DNA from: UBA6165 sp044233745
GTDB taxonomy: Bacteria > Bacteroidota > Bacteroidia > Flavobacteriales_D > Crocinitomicaceae
Length of the DNA stretch: 64,000 nucleotides
Direction: 5' to 3'
Assembly (NCBI GenBank): GCA_044233745.1
Contig: JBIIJN010000001.1
Coordinates: forward strand, 62,001-126,000
The notes beneath the pieces are model-generated. The model had not been told where the DNA came from and ran no database searches. It saw nothing but the letters and a program-made list of their open reading frames with translations. Below are positions 50,782-58,419 of this stretch, one piece after another (position 1 is the stretch's first letter; every line of letters begins with the position of its first letter). A program made the translations under genes and the position numbers.

Positions 50782-52440
50782 ATGGCAGGAGGAGTTACCC
50801 ATCTGGAAGAAAATTTGAGTGAATTACACGGCAAAGAGATGCAGCCCACAAACACGAGCGCCCTATCTGTGGTTGCTATCGTGTTTTTCTTTTGGGGTTT
50901 TATTGCCGCGAGCAACTCGGTGTTTATCCCTTTTTGTAAAAATTATTTTGGGCTCGACCAATTCCAATCGCAGTTGATTGATTTGGCGTTCTATTTTGCC
51001 TATTATTTCGGTGCGCTTTCTTTGTTTGCCTACGCCAATTTCTTCGGTTCTGATTTGGTGGCCAAAATGGGCTACAAAAAGACCATCGTTCGAGGTTTAA
51101 TTCTTTCTGCACTTGGCGCAGGTTTTATGATTTATGCAGTGAATGCCAACACCTATTCCTTGATGCTTGTTGGTTTGTTTATCATCGGTTTGGGCTTTTC
51201 GATTCAGCAAACGGGCGCCAATCCATTTATGATTTCTTTGGGCGACCCACGCACTGGTGCTTCCCGTGTGAATTTAGGCGGCGGCGTCAATTCCTTTGGC
51301 ACCATGATTGGACCTTTGTTGGTTGCCTTTGCACTTTTCGGAACAGCACAAAATATCTCTGACGCGCAGATTGCCAATCTTCCATTAACCAAAGTGATTG
51401 TGTTGTATACTTTCGTTGGACTTTTGTTTTTGGGCGCAGCAGCCATTTTGTATTTCTCGAAAAAAGTTCCTGCTGGCATTCAAGATGTGCAGATGGAAAA
51501 ATCGACTAAAGCGTTCATGGCATTACTCGCGATGACTGTTTTTTTGGTCGCTTGTTTCGTTCCTATTTTCCAGACTTACACCGACACCACAACAGCCTTA
51601 GAAATCCTTGAAAACCAAAGACTTTACTGGTTGATTGGTGCTTTCTTGGTGGTTGTGGGCTCCCTGTTTTTGGCCTATTTATTTTCCCAAAAAAACAAAG
51701 CAGGTTGGGGCGCCATGCAATATCCGCAGTTGATTTTGGGCATGTTGGCGATTTTCTTTTACGTTGGGGTAGAAGTGGCCATCGGCTCCAATTTGGGTGA
51801 ATTGCTCAGCACAGAAGCTTTTGGTTCAATTTCCACGCAAGATGCAGCTGTTTACATTTCTTTTTATTGGGGAAGTTTGATGGTGGGTCGTTGGACGGGC
51901 GCTATTAGTGTGTTCAATATGTCGGCAAGCACCAAAAAAATATTGATGATTGCTGTCCCAATTCTGGCTTTCGGTGTCATGTTGGCCGTGAATCATTTCA
52001 GTGGTAAAGACGTGAGTAATTTGTATTTGTATGTGCTTTGCGTTTTTGTATTGATTGCAGCATTTTTTGCAAGTCAAGATAAGCCTGTTCGCACCCTTTT
52101 GATTTTCGGTGTCTTTGGTTTGGCTGCCATGTTGGTGGGCATTTTCACCACGGGTAATATTGCCATTTATGCCTTCCTTTCCGGTGGATTGGCATGCAGC
52201 ATCATGTGGCCATCCATTTTCAGTTTATCCTTGATGGGACTAGGCAAATACACCACGCAAGGTTCAGGTTTCTTGGTAATGATGATTCTCGGTGGCGCCA
52301 TTATTCCACCCATCCAGGGAAAATTCGCTGATATTTTTGGCGTGCACAATTCCTACTGGGTCACCATTGTTGCTTTTGCTTATTTGATTCTTTTCGCCGT
52401 TGTGGTGGGCAGGACGCTGAAGAAGCAGGGGGTGTTGTAG
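50782..52440 (+). CDS. Sugar MFS transporter (FucP/GlcP-like)
   Basis: A 552-residue transporter with about twelve hydrophobic helices, of the FucP family of sugar:proton symporters (Major Facilitator Superfamily). The start VAIVFFFWGFIAASNSVFIPF, the motif KMGYKKTIVRGLILSALGAG, the segment QQTGANPFMISLGDP and NSFGTMIGPLL are typical of FucP and glucose/galactose transporters. An extra domain of about 100 residues is inserted in the middle. Substrate (fucose, glucose or galactose) is not settled. A 234-base spacer before it holds no gene I can see. Confidence 0.88.
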   Translation: MAGGVTHLEENLSELHGKEMQPTNTSALSVVAIVFFFWGFIAASNSVFIPFCKNYFGLDQFQSQLIDLAFYFAYYFGALSLFAYANFFGSDLVAKMGYKKTIVRGLILSALGAGFMIYAVNANTYSLMLVGLFIIGLGFSIQQTGANPFMISLGDPRTGASRVNLGGGVNSFGTMIGPLLVAFALFGTAQNISDAQIANLPLTKVIVLYTFVGLLFLGAAAILYFSKKVPAGIQDVQMEKSTKAFMALLAMTVFLVACFVPIFQTYTDTTTALEILENQRLYWLIGAFLVVVGSLFLAYLFSQKNKAGWGAMQYPQLILGMLAIFFYVGVEVAIGSNLGELLSTEAFGSISTQDAAVYISFYWGSLMVGRWTGAISVFNMSASTKKILMIAVPILAFGVMLAVNHFSGKDVSNLYLYVLCVFVLIAAFFASQDKPVRTLLIFGVFGLAAMLVGIFTTGNIAIYAFLSGGLACSIMWPSIFSLSLMGLGKYTTQGSGFLVMMILGGAIIPPIQGKFADIFGVHNSYWVTIVAFAYLILFAVVVGRTLKKQGVL

Positions 52441-52826
52441 GGGGAAATTGCTTTTTTTCCTTTCCTTGAGGTGTAAAGATAAATACTTATCCCCCGAAAG
52501 CTCCCGGTTCGGCTTGCTGTAACTGGTATGTGTGCTCAGTTCATTGGGTTGTGATTCTTCCAAAAGCCCTATTCCAAGTGGAGCGTAAATTATTTGAAAG
52601 CAATATTGGCCATGTTTTTGTCTTGCTCGTTCCGAATTTACTTGCATGGCACGTAAGAACTTATCTTTACACCCCAGAATTATTTCTTCTTAAAAATCAC
52701 AATTTTCCCTTTAAAATCAAAAACATTTCCCTCAAAATCTTGTTTTATCCTTGATTTGAAACGAAAGCTAATTTGTATGCATTCTAAATAAAGACAGACT
52801 GGTTTGATTTTGTTCATCATACCCAT
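52441..52826. other. Gene-free spacer before sdhC
   Basis: This 386-base region holds a ~206-base element with terminal inverted repeats (52468-52675), an AT-rich tract, and the start of the sdhC promoter region. No reading frame with a plausible product is seen. Confidence 0.6.
52468..52675. mobile_element. MITE-like element with terminal inverted repeats
   Basis: GGTGTAAAGATAA (52470-52482) and TTATCTTTACACC (52661-52673) are perfect 13-bp inverted repeats, extended by one mismatch-tolerant base pair on the outside (GA/CC) and partly matching words inside (ATACTTATC vs CGTAAGAAC). About 206 bases lie between the ends without an ORF. No clear target duplication is seen. It may instead be one large hairpin. 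Confidence 0.5.
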
Positions 52827-52842
52827 TTGGTTTTTATTTTTG
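52809..52842 (+). promoter_or_regulatory. sdhCAB promoter
   Basis: TTTG (52809-52812), 22 bases, TATTTTTG (52835-52842) match the Bacteroidota -33/-7 elements. The start point would be about 27 bases before the sdhC ATG at 52875. Confidence 0.65.
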
Positions 52843-52874
52843 CACCGTCATTTTTACTTGAAAAAAACAACATC

Positions 52875-53702
52875 ATGAGTAAATCAGTATTAATAAAATC
52901 CTCACTAGCCAAGAAATATTGGATGGCTTTGACCGGATTGTTTTTGTGTCTATTTTTAGTTGGACACCTATTAGGCAACTTGCAATTGTTCATGACCGAT
53001 GAGGCGGGGCGTTTGCAGTTCAATCAATATGCCCATTTCATGACCACCAATCCAGCGGTGAAAATATTGAGTTATGTAACCTACATCAGCATTTTGTTTC
53101 ACGCCATTGATGGTTTTTTGTTGACCTACCAAAACCGCAAGGCGCGTCCGCAACAATATGCCCACACCAACCGCAACGCCAATTCTAAATGGTATTCGCG
53201 TAATATGGCCATCCTCGGAACAATCATGTTGGTGTTTATTGCTACGCACATGGTGCACTTCTGGGCGAAAATGCACTTTTCGGAGATGCCGCTGCATACG
53301 ATAAAAACTGAAGTTCAGGGTCAGGAAATGGAGCTGTATATGAATGTTAATCAAGCTATTTTACCAGTAGAACAAATTGATGTAAAAAATGGTACCGCGC
53401 TGTTTTATAAGGATACTGAAATTCAAGCAGGCACCGCCTACAAAGACCTCCACACCATCGTCATGAACTTTTTCAGCCCGAAAGAAAACAGCTTGGCGCT
53501 TGTAATGGTGCTTTTATATGTATTCTCCATGTTTGCCATGAGCTTCCACTTGATGCACGGTTTTCAAAGTGCCTTCCAAAGTTTGGGCGCCAACCACAAA
53601 AGCTACATGCCTTTGATTAAGAAATTGGGTTATGCTTTTGCCATTGTTGTTCCCTTGGCATTTGCTGTGATTCCTGTATATTTATTTATTAGCCAATCTT
53701 AA
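52875..53702 (+). CDS. sdhC: Succinate dehydrogenase/fumarate reductase cytochrome b subunit
   Basis: A 275-residue membrane subunit with five helices: LTGLFLCLFLVGHLLGNL, VTYISILFHAIDGFLLTYQ, MVFIATHMVHFWAKMHF and MFAMSFHLMHGFQSAFQSLG provide haem-ligand histidines. This five-helix, di-haem form (type B) is the one used by Bacteroidota with menaquinone. The ATG at 52875 is chosen; the frame opens 48 bases upstream, within the promoter. It is followed by sdhA after 12 bases. Confidence 0.93.
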   Translation: MSKSVLIKSSLAKKYWMALTGLFLCLFLVGHLLGNLQLFMTDEAGRLQFNQYAHFMTTNPAVKILSYVTYISILFHAIDGFLLTYQNRKARPQQYAHTNRNANSKWYSRNMAILGTIMLVFIATHMVHFWAKMHFSEMPLHTIKTEVQGQEMELYMNVNQAILPVEQIDVKNGTALFYKDTEIQAGTAYKDLHTIVMNFFSPKENSLALVMVLLYVFSMFAMSFHLMHGFQSAFQSLGANHKSYMPLIKKLGYAFAIVVPLAFAVIPVYLFISQS

Positions 53703-53714
53703 AGATTTTACAAT

Positions 53715-55718
53715 ATGAGTAAGTTGAATTCTAAAATACCAGCAGGTCCTATTGATAAAAAATGGACAGATTACAAAGACCACGTGGCTTTGGTGAACCC
53801 TGCAAACAAGAGAAACATTGACATCATTGTTGTAGGATCAGGTTTGGCAGGTTCGTCTGCTGCGGCTTCTTTGGCAGAAATGGGCTACAGTGTGAAGGTT
53901 TTCTGTTTTCAAGACAGTCCTCGAAGAGCCCACTCTATTGCTGCACAAGGGGGTATCAATGCTGCGAAAAATTACAAAAACGACGGCGACTCAACGTTCC
54001 GTTTGTTCTACGATACGATTAAAGGTGGTGACTACCGTGCCCGTGAAGCCAATGTGCATCGTTTGGCTGAGGTAAGCACCTTAATTATTGACCAATGTGT
54101 GGCGCAAGGTGTTCCTTTTGCCCGTGAATATGGTGGCTTGTTAGACAACCGCTCTTTTGGTGGAACACAAGTTCAGCGTACATTCTACGCAGCAGGACAA
54201 ACAGGTCAGCAGTTGTTGCTTGGAGCTTATTCGGCGCTATCAAAAGAAATTGCCAAAGGATCTGTGAAAATGTACAACCGCCATGAAATGATGGATGTCG
54301 TGAAAGTGGATGGTAAAGCACGTGGCATCATTGCGAGAAACTTGGTAACGGGCGCTATTGAACGTCATTCTGCACATGCTGTTTTACTTTGCACAGGTGG
54401 ATACGGTAACGTATTCTTCCTTTCAACCAACGCGATGGGAAGTAACGTAAGTGCTGCTTGGAAGGCTTACAAAAAAGGTGCTTTCTTCGGAAATCCTTGT
54501 TATACGCAAATTCATCCAACTTGCGTGCCTGTTTCTGGCGACCATCAAAGTAAATTGACCTTGATGTCGGAATCATTGAGAAACGATGGAAGGATTTGGG
54601 TTCCTGCGAAAATAGAAGATGCTCAAGCCATTCAACAAGGCAAGAAACGCGCGAATGATATACCTGAAGCTGACCGTGATTATTACCTAGAGCGTCGTTA
54701 TCCAGCTTTTGGAAACTTGGTGCCTCGTGATGTGGCTTCTCGTGCTGCCAAAGAAAGATGTGATGCTGGTTTTGGTGTAAACGCAACTGGTCAGGCAGTT
54801 TATTTGGATTATGCTGATGCCATTGAGCGCTACGGAAAAATCGAAGCAACGAAGATGAATATCAGCAATGCGAGTCCAGAGAAAATCAAAGAACTCGGTA
54901 AAGCTGTTGTGAAAGAAAAATACGGCAACTTGTTTGATATGTATTTGCAAATCTCAGGTGAAAATCCGTATGAAACCCCCATGAAAATCTATCCGGCGGT
55001 ACACTATACCATGGGCGGACTCTGGGTGGATTATGAATTGATGACTACCGTTCCGGGCTTGTATGCTTTGGGTGAAGCGAATTTCTCCGAACACGGCGCT
55101 AATAGACTTGGTGCTTCTGCGCTTATGCAAGGTTTGGCCGATGGCTATTTCGTGATTCCTTACACAATTGGTTCTTATTTGTCTAATGAAATTAGAACAG
55201 GCCATGTGGCTACAGATTCACCAGAATTTGAAGCTACTGAAAAAGAAGTTCGCGATAGAATTGAAAAATTGTTGTCTACCAACGGAACCAAAGCTGTGGA
55301 TTACTACCACAAACGCTTGGGCAAAGTGATGTGGGATAAATGTGGTATGGCAAGAAATGCAGAAGGCTTGAAACAAGCCATTGCAGAAATCCAAGAAATT
55401 AAGCGTGAGTTTTGGACCAATGTTCGCGTTCCAGGTGAGGCCAACGAATTCAATCCAGAATTGGACAAAGCGGGGCGCGTAGCAGACTTAATTGAATTAG
55501 GGGAGTTGATGTGCTACGATGCTTTGGATAGAAAAGAATCTTGTGGAGGTCACTTCCGAGAAGAATCACAAACCGAAGAAGGTGAAGCCCTGCGCGACGA
55601 TGATAATTTTGCCTTTGTTTCGGCTTGGGAATTTGCTGGAGACAACAATGAGCCTATCCTGAATAAAGAAGAATTGGTTTACGAGAATATTAAATTGGTA
55701 CAACGTAGTTATAAGTAG
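53715..55718 (+). CDS. sdhA: Succinate dehydrogenase/fumarate reductase flavoprotein subunit
   Basis: A 667-residue FAD subunit. FAD-binding GSGLAGSSAAASLAEMG, the covalent-FAD His in SPRRAHSIAAQGGINAAK, and the substrate-site residues around HPTCVPVSGDHQSK and GALYALGEANFSEHGANRLG are present. Oxidises succinate or, in the reverse direction, reduces fumarate. The rare extra C-terminal part (YENIKLVQRSYK) is typical of type B enzymes. A spacer of 123 bases with an inverted repeat separates it from sdhB. Confidence 0.95.
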   Translation: MSKLNSKIPAGPIDKKWTDYKDHVALVNPANKRNIDIIVVGSGLAGSSAAASLAEMGYSVKVFCFQDSPRRAHSIAAQGGINAAKNYKNDGDSTFRLFYDTIKGGDYRAREANVHRLAEVSTLIIDQCVAQGVPFAREYGGLLDNRSFGGTQVQRTFYAAGQTGQQLLLGAYSALSKEIAKGSVKMYNRHEMMDVVKVDGKARGIIARNLVTGAIERHSAHAVLLCTGGYGNVFFLSTNAMGSNVSAAWKAYKKGAFFGNPCYTQIHPTCVPVSGDHQSKLTLMSESLRNDGRIWVPAKIEDAQAIQQGKKRANDIPEADRDYYLERRYPAFGNLVPRDVASRAAKERCDAGFGVNATGQAVYLDYADAIERYGKIEATKMNISNASPEKIKELGKAVVKEKYGNLFDMYLQISGENPYETPMKIYPAVHYTMGGLWVDYELMTTVPGLYALGEANFSEHGANRLGASALMQGLADGYFVIPYTIGSYLSNEIRTGHVATDSPEFEATEKEVRDRIEKLLSTNGTKAVDYYHKRLGKVMWDKCGMARNAEGLKQAIAEIQEIKREFWTNVRVPGEANEFNPELDKAGRVADLIELGELMCYDALDRKESCGGHFREESQTEEGEALRDDDNFAFVSAWEFAGDNNEPILNKEELVYENIKLVQRSYK

Positions 55719-55760
55719 GCTATCTCGATACGACTTCCTATCGTCGGTCACTCGATAGCC
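55718..55760. repeat. Inverted repeat in the sdhA-sdhB spacer
   Basis: GGCTATC (55718-55724) and GATAGCC (55754-55760) enclose TCGATACGACTTC and CGTCGGTCACTCGA words. The left arm begins on the last base of the sdhA stop codon. Non-coding. Confidence 0.55.
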
Positions 55761-55841
55761 AAAGGCTACTAATGAAAATACTTTTAATCGCTAGAGGCAG
55801 AAAGTTTTAAGCAAGAAGTCAAAAGCAAAAAAGAATAAAAT

Positions 55842-56585
55842 ATGAAATTAACTTTGAAAATATGGCGTCAGAAGAACGCCGCAGACAAAGGAAGATTGGT
55901 TGACTATCCAGTAAGCAATATCTCTCCTGATATGTCTTTTTTGGAAATGTTAGATGTATTGAACGAAGAATTGGTTGAAAAAGGCGACAGCCCGATTGCT
56001 TTCGACCACGACTGTCGCGAAGGAATTTGTGGGATGTGTTCTTTGTATATCAACGGACGTGCGCATGGACCACAATCAGCAGTTACGACCTGTCAATTGC
56101 ACATGCGTTCGTTTAAGGATGGTGACACCATTTACATCGAGCCTTGGAGAGCGAAAGCCTTCCCAATCATTAAAGATTTGGTGGTGGATCGCTCAGCATT
56201 CGACCGCATCATACAAGCGGGTGGTTATATTTCTGTGAACACAGGTGCAGCCCAAGATGCCAACTCTATTCCAGTGCCAAAAGTAGATGCCGATGAGGCT
56301 TTTGCTGCGGCAACGTGTATCGGTTGTGGCGCATGTGTTGCTTCATGTAAAAATGCATCAGCGATGTTATTTGTTTCTGCGAAAGTATCTCAGTTGGCTA
56401 TCTTGCCACAGGGTAGAGCAGAGGCCGAGCAACGCGTATTGAGCATGGTCACAAAAATGGACGAAGAAGGCTTTGGAAACTGTACCAACACTGGTGCTTG
56501 TGAAGTTGAATGTCCGAAAGGCATTTCTTTAACGAACATCGCCCGAATGAACAGAGAATTTTTGACGGCTGCAGTGAAAGCTTAG
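55842..56585 (+). CDS. sdhB: Succinate dehydrogenase/fumarate reductase iron-sulfur subunit
   Basis: A 247-residue protein with an N-terminal 2Fe-2S ferredoxin (CREGICGMCSLYINGR, then TTCQLHM) and a C-terminal domain with CIGCGACVASCKN and CTNTGACEVECPKGI for the 4Fe-4S and 3Fe-4S clusters. It links SdhA to the membrane subunit. The last gene of the set; a terminator follows at 56607. Confidence 0.95.
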   Translation: MKLTLKIWRQKNAADKGRLVDYPVSNISPDMSFLEMLDVLNEELVEKGDSPIAFDHDCREGICGMCSLYINGRAHGPQSAVTTCQLHMRSFKDGDTIYIEPWRAKAFPIIKDLVVDRSAFDRIIQAGGYISVNTGAAQDANSIPVPKVDADEAFAAATCIGCGACVASCKNASAMLFVSAKVSQLAILPQGRAEAEQRVLSMVTKMDEEGFGNCTNTGACEVECPKGISLTNIARMNREFLTAAVKA

Positions 56586-56606
56586 TTTTTAGAAAAAATA
56601 GATATG

Positions 56607-56640
56607 AAAATCCCGTGGTGTGAGCTGCGGGATTTTTTTT
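56607..56640 (+). terminator. Terminator after sdhB (copy A of a duplicated hairpin)
   Basis: ATCCCG and CGGGAT form the stem around a GGTGTGAGCT loop, followed by eight T. It begins about 20 bases after the sdhB stop. Copy B, 728 bases away, is almost identical. Confidence 0.85.
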
Positions 56641-57012
56641 GTGGTTGTGTTAAATGGAACGTAGATTTAGCTTCGCTGCTACTATCGTGGTTGCGGATAT
56701 AGGAATGGAACGCAGATGACGCAGATTAAGCGGATTTGCGCGGATTCTCGCGGAATTAATCAGTGTTTATCTGCGTTGCTTGCATCAGCGTTATCTGCGT
56801 TCCAAAAAAATTGCATTCATAATAATTTTGAAACCAATCTGACAACATAGATTTACATGTCCAGCTGCGAAGGTCGTGAGGTTTATTCTTATCGAATACA
56901 ACATGCTCAACTAATTTTCCTCGCTTGTGGTGTTGTGAGAAAAAACTTAGTATCACCCTGTTGTATAACAAGATAAATGTTTAGTTTCATCCAAACTTAA
57001 AAAAATAGAATT
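56641..57012. other. Gene-free spacer
   Basis: A 372-base spacer that contains the CGCAGAT word repeat (56707-56803). The longest minus-strand frame (56971-56756, 71 codons) overlaps the repeat and shows no recognisable family. I see no supported gene. Confidence 0.6.
56707..56803. repeat. CGCAGAT word inverted repeat
   Basis: GGAACGCAGAT (56707-56717) and ATCTGCGTTCC (56793-56803) are exact inverted partners. Between them are further words of the same kind: GACGCAGATT, GCGCGGATT, ATCTGCGTT and CAGCGTTATCTGCG. Non-coding; a large imperfect hairpin is possible. Confidence 0.7.
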
Positions 57013-57288
57013 ATGAAAGCTTTTGTTTTAACCTTGGTTTCTTTGTTTGTGTTTAATTTGGCGAGTGCTTACACCATTCAATACTACAACAAAGATTCAA
57101 AGAAATATGTCATGGAAGTTCGCGCGAATGGCTCAACCATGAAAATCGAATTTAATGCTTCCACATCGGGTTCCACTTCTGTGCAAACAAGCGCGTCTGA
57201 AATTGAAATCAAAACAGAATGCGGCTGGGTGAAAGTGAAAAATGGTGCTAAAATTACCATCGAAAAAGGTTGTATCAAAATCAGCTAA
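57013..57288 (+). CDS. Small secreted protein, family unknown
   Basis: A 91-residue protein with a clear Sec signal (FVFNLASAY, cleavage after ASA near residue 20). The mature 70 residues are Ser/Thr/Lys-rich beta strand pattern (YTIQYYNKDSKKYVMEV, STSVQTSASEIEIKT) with two Cys (ECGWVKVKNG, EKGCIKIS) near the end that could form a disulfide. Flanked by the two near-identical terminators at 56607 and 57338, so it forms a separate transcription unit. Confidence 0.7.
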   Translation: MKAFVLTLVSLFVFNLASAYTIQYYNKDSKKYVMEVRANGSTMKIEFNASTSGSTSVQTSASEIEIKTECGWVKVKNGAKITIEKGCIKIS

Positions 57289-57337
57289 AAATGATTTTAT
57301 CGGTTTGATTTATTGGTCTATTATACTTTATTCTAAG

Positions 57338-57368
57338 ATCCCGTGGTGCGAGCTGCGGGATTTTTTTT
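57338..57368 (+). terminator. Terminator after the small secreted protein (copy B)
   Basis: Same hairpin as copy A over 31 bases with one substitution (the central T is C here), followed by eight T. It begins about 50 bases after the stop codon at 57288. Confidence 0.85.
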
Positions 57369-57386
57369 GCTTAATTAATCAGTTTA

Positions 57387-57599
57387 TCACTCACTCAACG
57401 CACACTCTGCGCCCAAATTCGCTGCTTCGGCTCCGAAGTCGTTGCACATTTCCTCAGTAGCATCGCGGTTGGAGCTCCCAATAGCTGTTTGATTCGGATT
57501 TGATCCATCGCTAAATTCGCATACACAAGTCCAATCGCGTGTGCACGATGTTGCCGTGAATAGGGCCAATGCGCTTAATATAAAAAGTGCTTTTTTCAT
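57387..57599 (-). CDS. Small Cys-containing lipoprotein
   Basis: A 70-residue lipoprotein with lipobox FTATSCTR. The mature part holds four further Cys (WTCVCEFSDG, EEMCNDFGAEA, GAECALSE), which may be two disulfide pairs. Related short Bacteroidota lipoproteins exist as hypothetical proteins; I give no function. Convergent with the upstream small secreted protein, divided by the copy B terminator; 18 bases separate its start from the elbB stop. Confidence 0.7.
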   Translation of the reverse strand: MKKALFILSALALFTATSCTRDWTCVCEFSDGSNPNQTAIGSSNRDATEEMCNDFGAEAANLGAECALSE

Positions 57600-57617
57600 G
57601 TTTTTAGATTCGATGGA

Positions 57618-58304
57618 TTAATCAATGAGTTGTATCGTGGCTTCTACAGCCTGAAAAATATTTTGACGCAATTCAACCAATGTGGTTTCCATCATGTAGC
57701 ATGGGGCGGAAACAATGCGATTTTTATGGTCGATTTGTATTTCTGAGATGCTTTTGTTAACCGTGACTGCACCTGTGGCTTCCAATCCAGCTCTGAATCC
57801 AGCAATGTCATACTCAGATGCTCCCGCTGTAGAACCTATGGTTAAATGGGCATGTGTCGTTGAATCGGCCAAGGCTTTAGCTACTACAACTGGTGATACA
57901 CAAAGGGCACAAATAGGCGTTCCGATGTTTACTAAGTTGACTAGCAGCAATTTAACTTCAGGAAGAATAGTGCTATTTGGACCATCAAAAGCCCAAGTGG
58001 TGAAGTTTTTTGCAGAACCAAATCCACCGGGAATTACCAGCGCATCGATGTCGTTAGGTTCAATTTTATCTATAGATGTAATTTTACCACGGGCAATGCG
58101 AGCGGCCTCAACCAACATGTTTCTACTTTCCTGCATTTCCTCCCCGTTGGTGTGATTTACAACGTGATGCTGGTTTTTATCGATGCCAATACATACGGCT
58201 TCTGCGCCCAATTCCTCAATCGCCAACAGGGTGAATACCGCTTCTTGAATTTCTGCACCATCATAAACACCGCATCCTGACAGCAATACACCAATCTTTT
58301 TCAT
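57618..58304 (-). CDS. elbB: ElbB family isoprenoid-biosynthesis-associated glyoxalase
   Basis: A 228-residue DJ-1/PfpI-fold protein of the ElbB group. It starts IGVLLSGCGVYDGAEIQEAV, contains the acidic EIQE and the strand LVIPGGFGSAKN, and the nucleophile elbow Cys in TPICALCVSPVVVAKAL. Family members have weak glyoxalase activity in vitro and are linked to isoprenoid biosynthesis in E. coli. The gene stands with the small lipoprotein, on the opposite strand to its right-hand neighbour. Confidence 0.92.
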   Translation of the reverse strand: MKKIGVLLSGCGVYDGAEIQEAVFTLLAIEELGAEAVCIGIDKNQHHVVNHTNGEEMQESRNMLVEAARIARGKITSIDKIEPNDIDALVIPGGFGSAKNFTTWAFDGPNSTILPEVKLLLVNLVNIGTPICALCVSPVVVAKALADSTTHAHLTIGSTAGASEYDIAGFRAGLEATGAVTVNKSISEIQIDHKNRIVSAPCYMMETTLVELRQNIFQAVEATIQLID

Positions 58305-58419
58305 CTGTTCTTGTTTTGAGCTGCGAAATTAAGAAATGAAAGGGATTAAAGAAATTCTTACTTCTATTTTATCATGCAATTTGAAAATGAATTACTTTTA
58401 CGCTGCTAGATTTTGATTT

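Noticed and set aside
56756..56971. 71-codon minus-strand frame in the spacer after sdhB
   Set aside because: It overlaps the CGCAGAT repeat, has no recognisable family, no signal peptide, and no neighbour on its strand. More likely chance.
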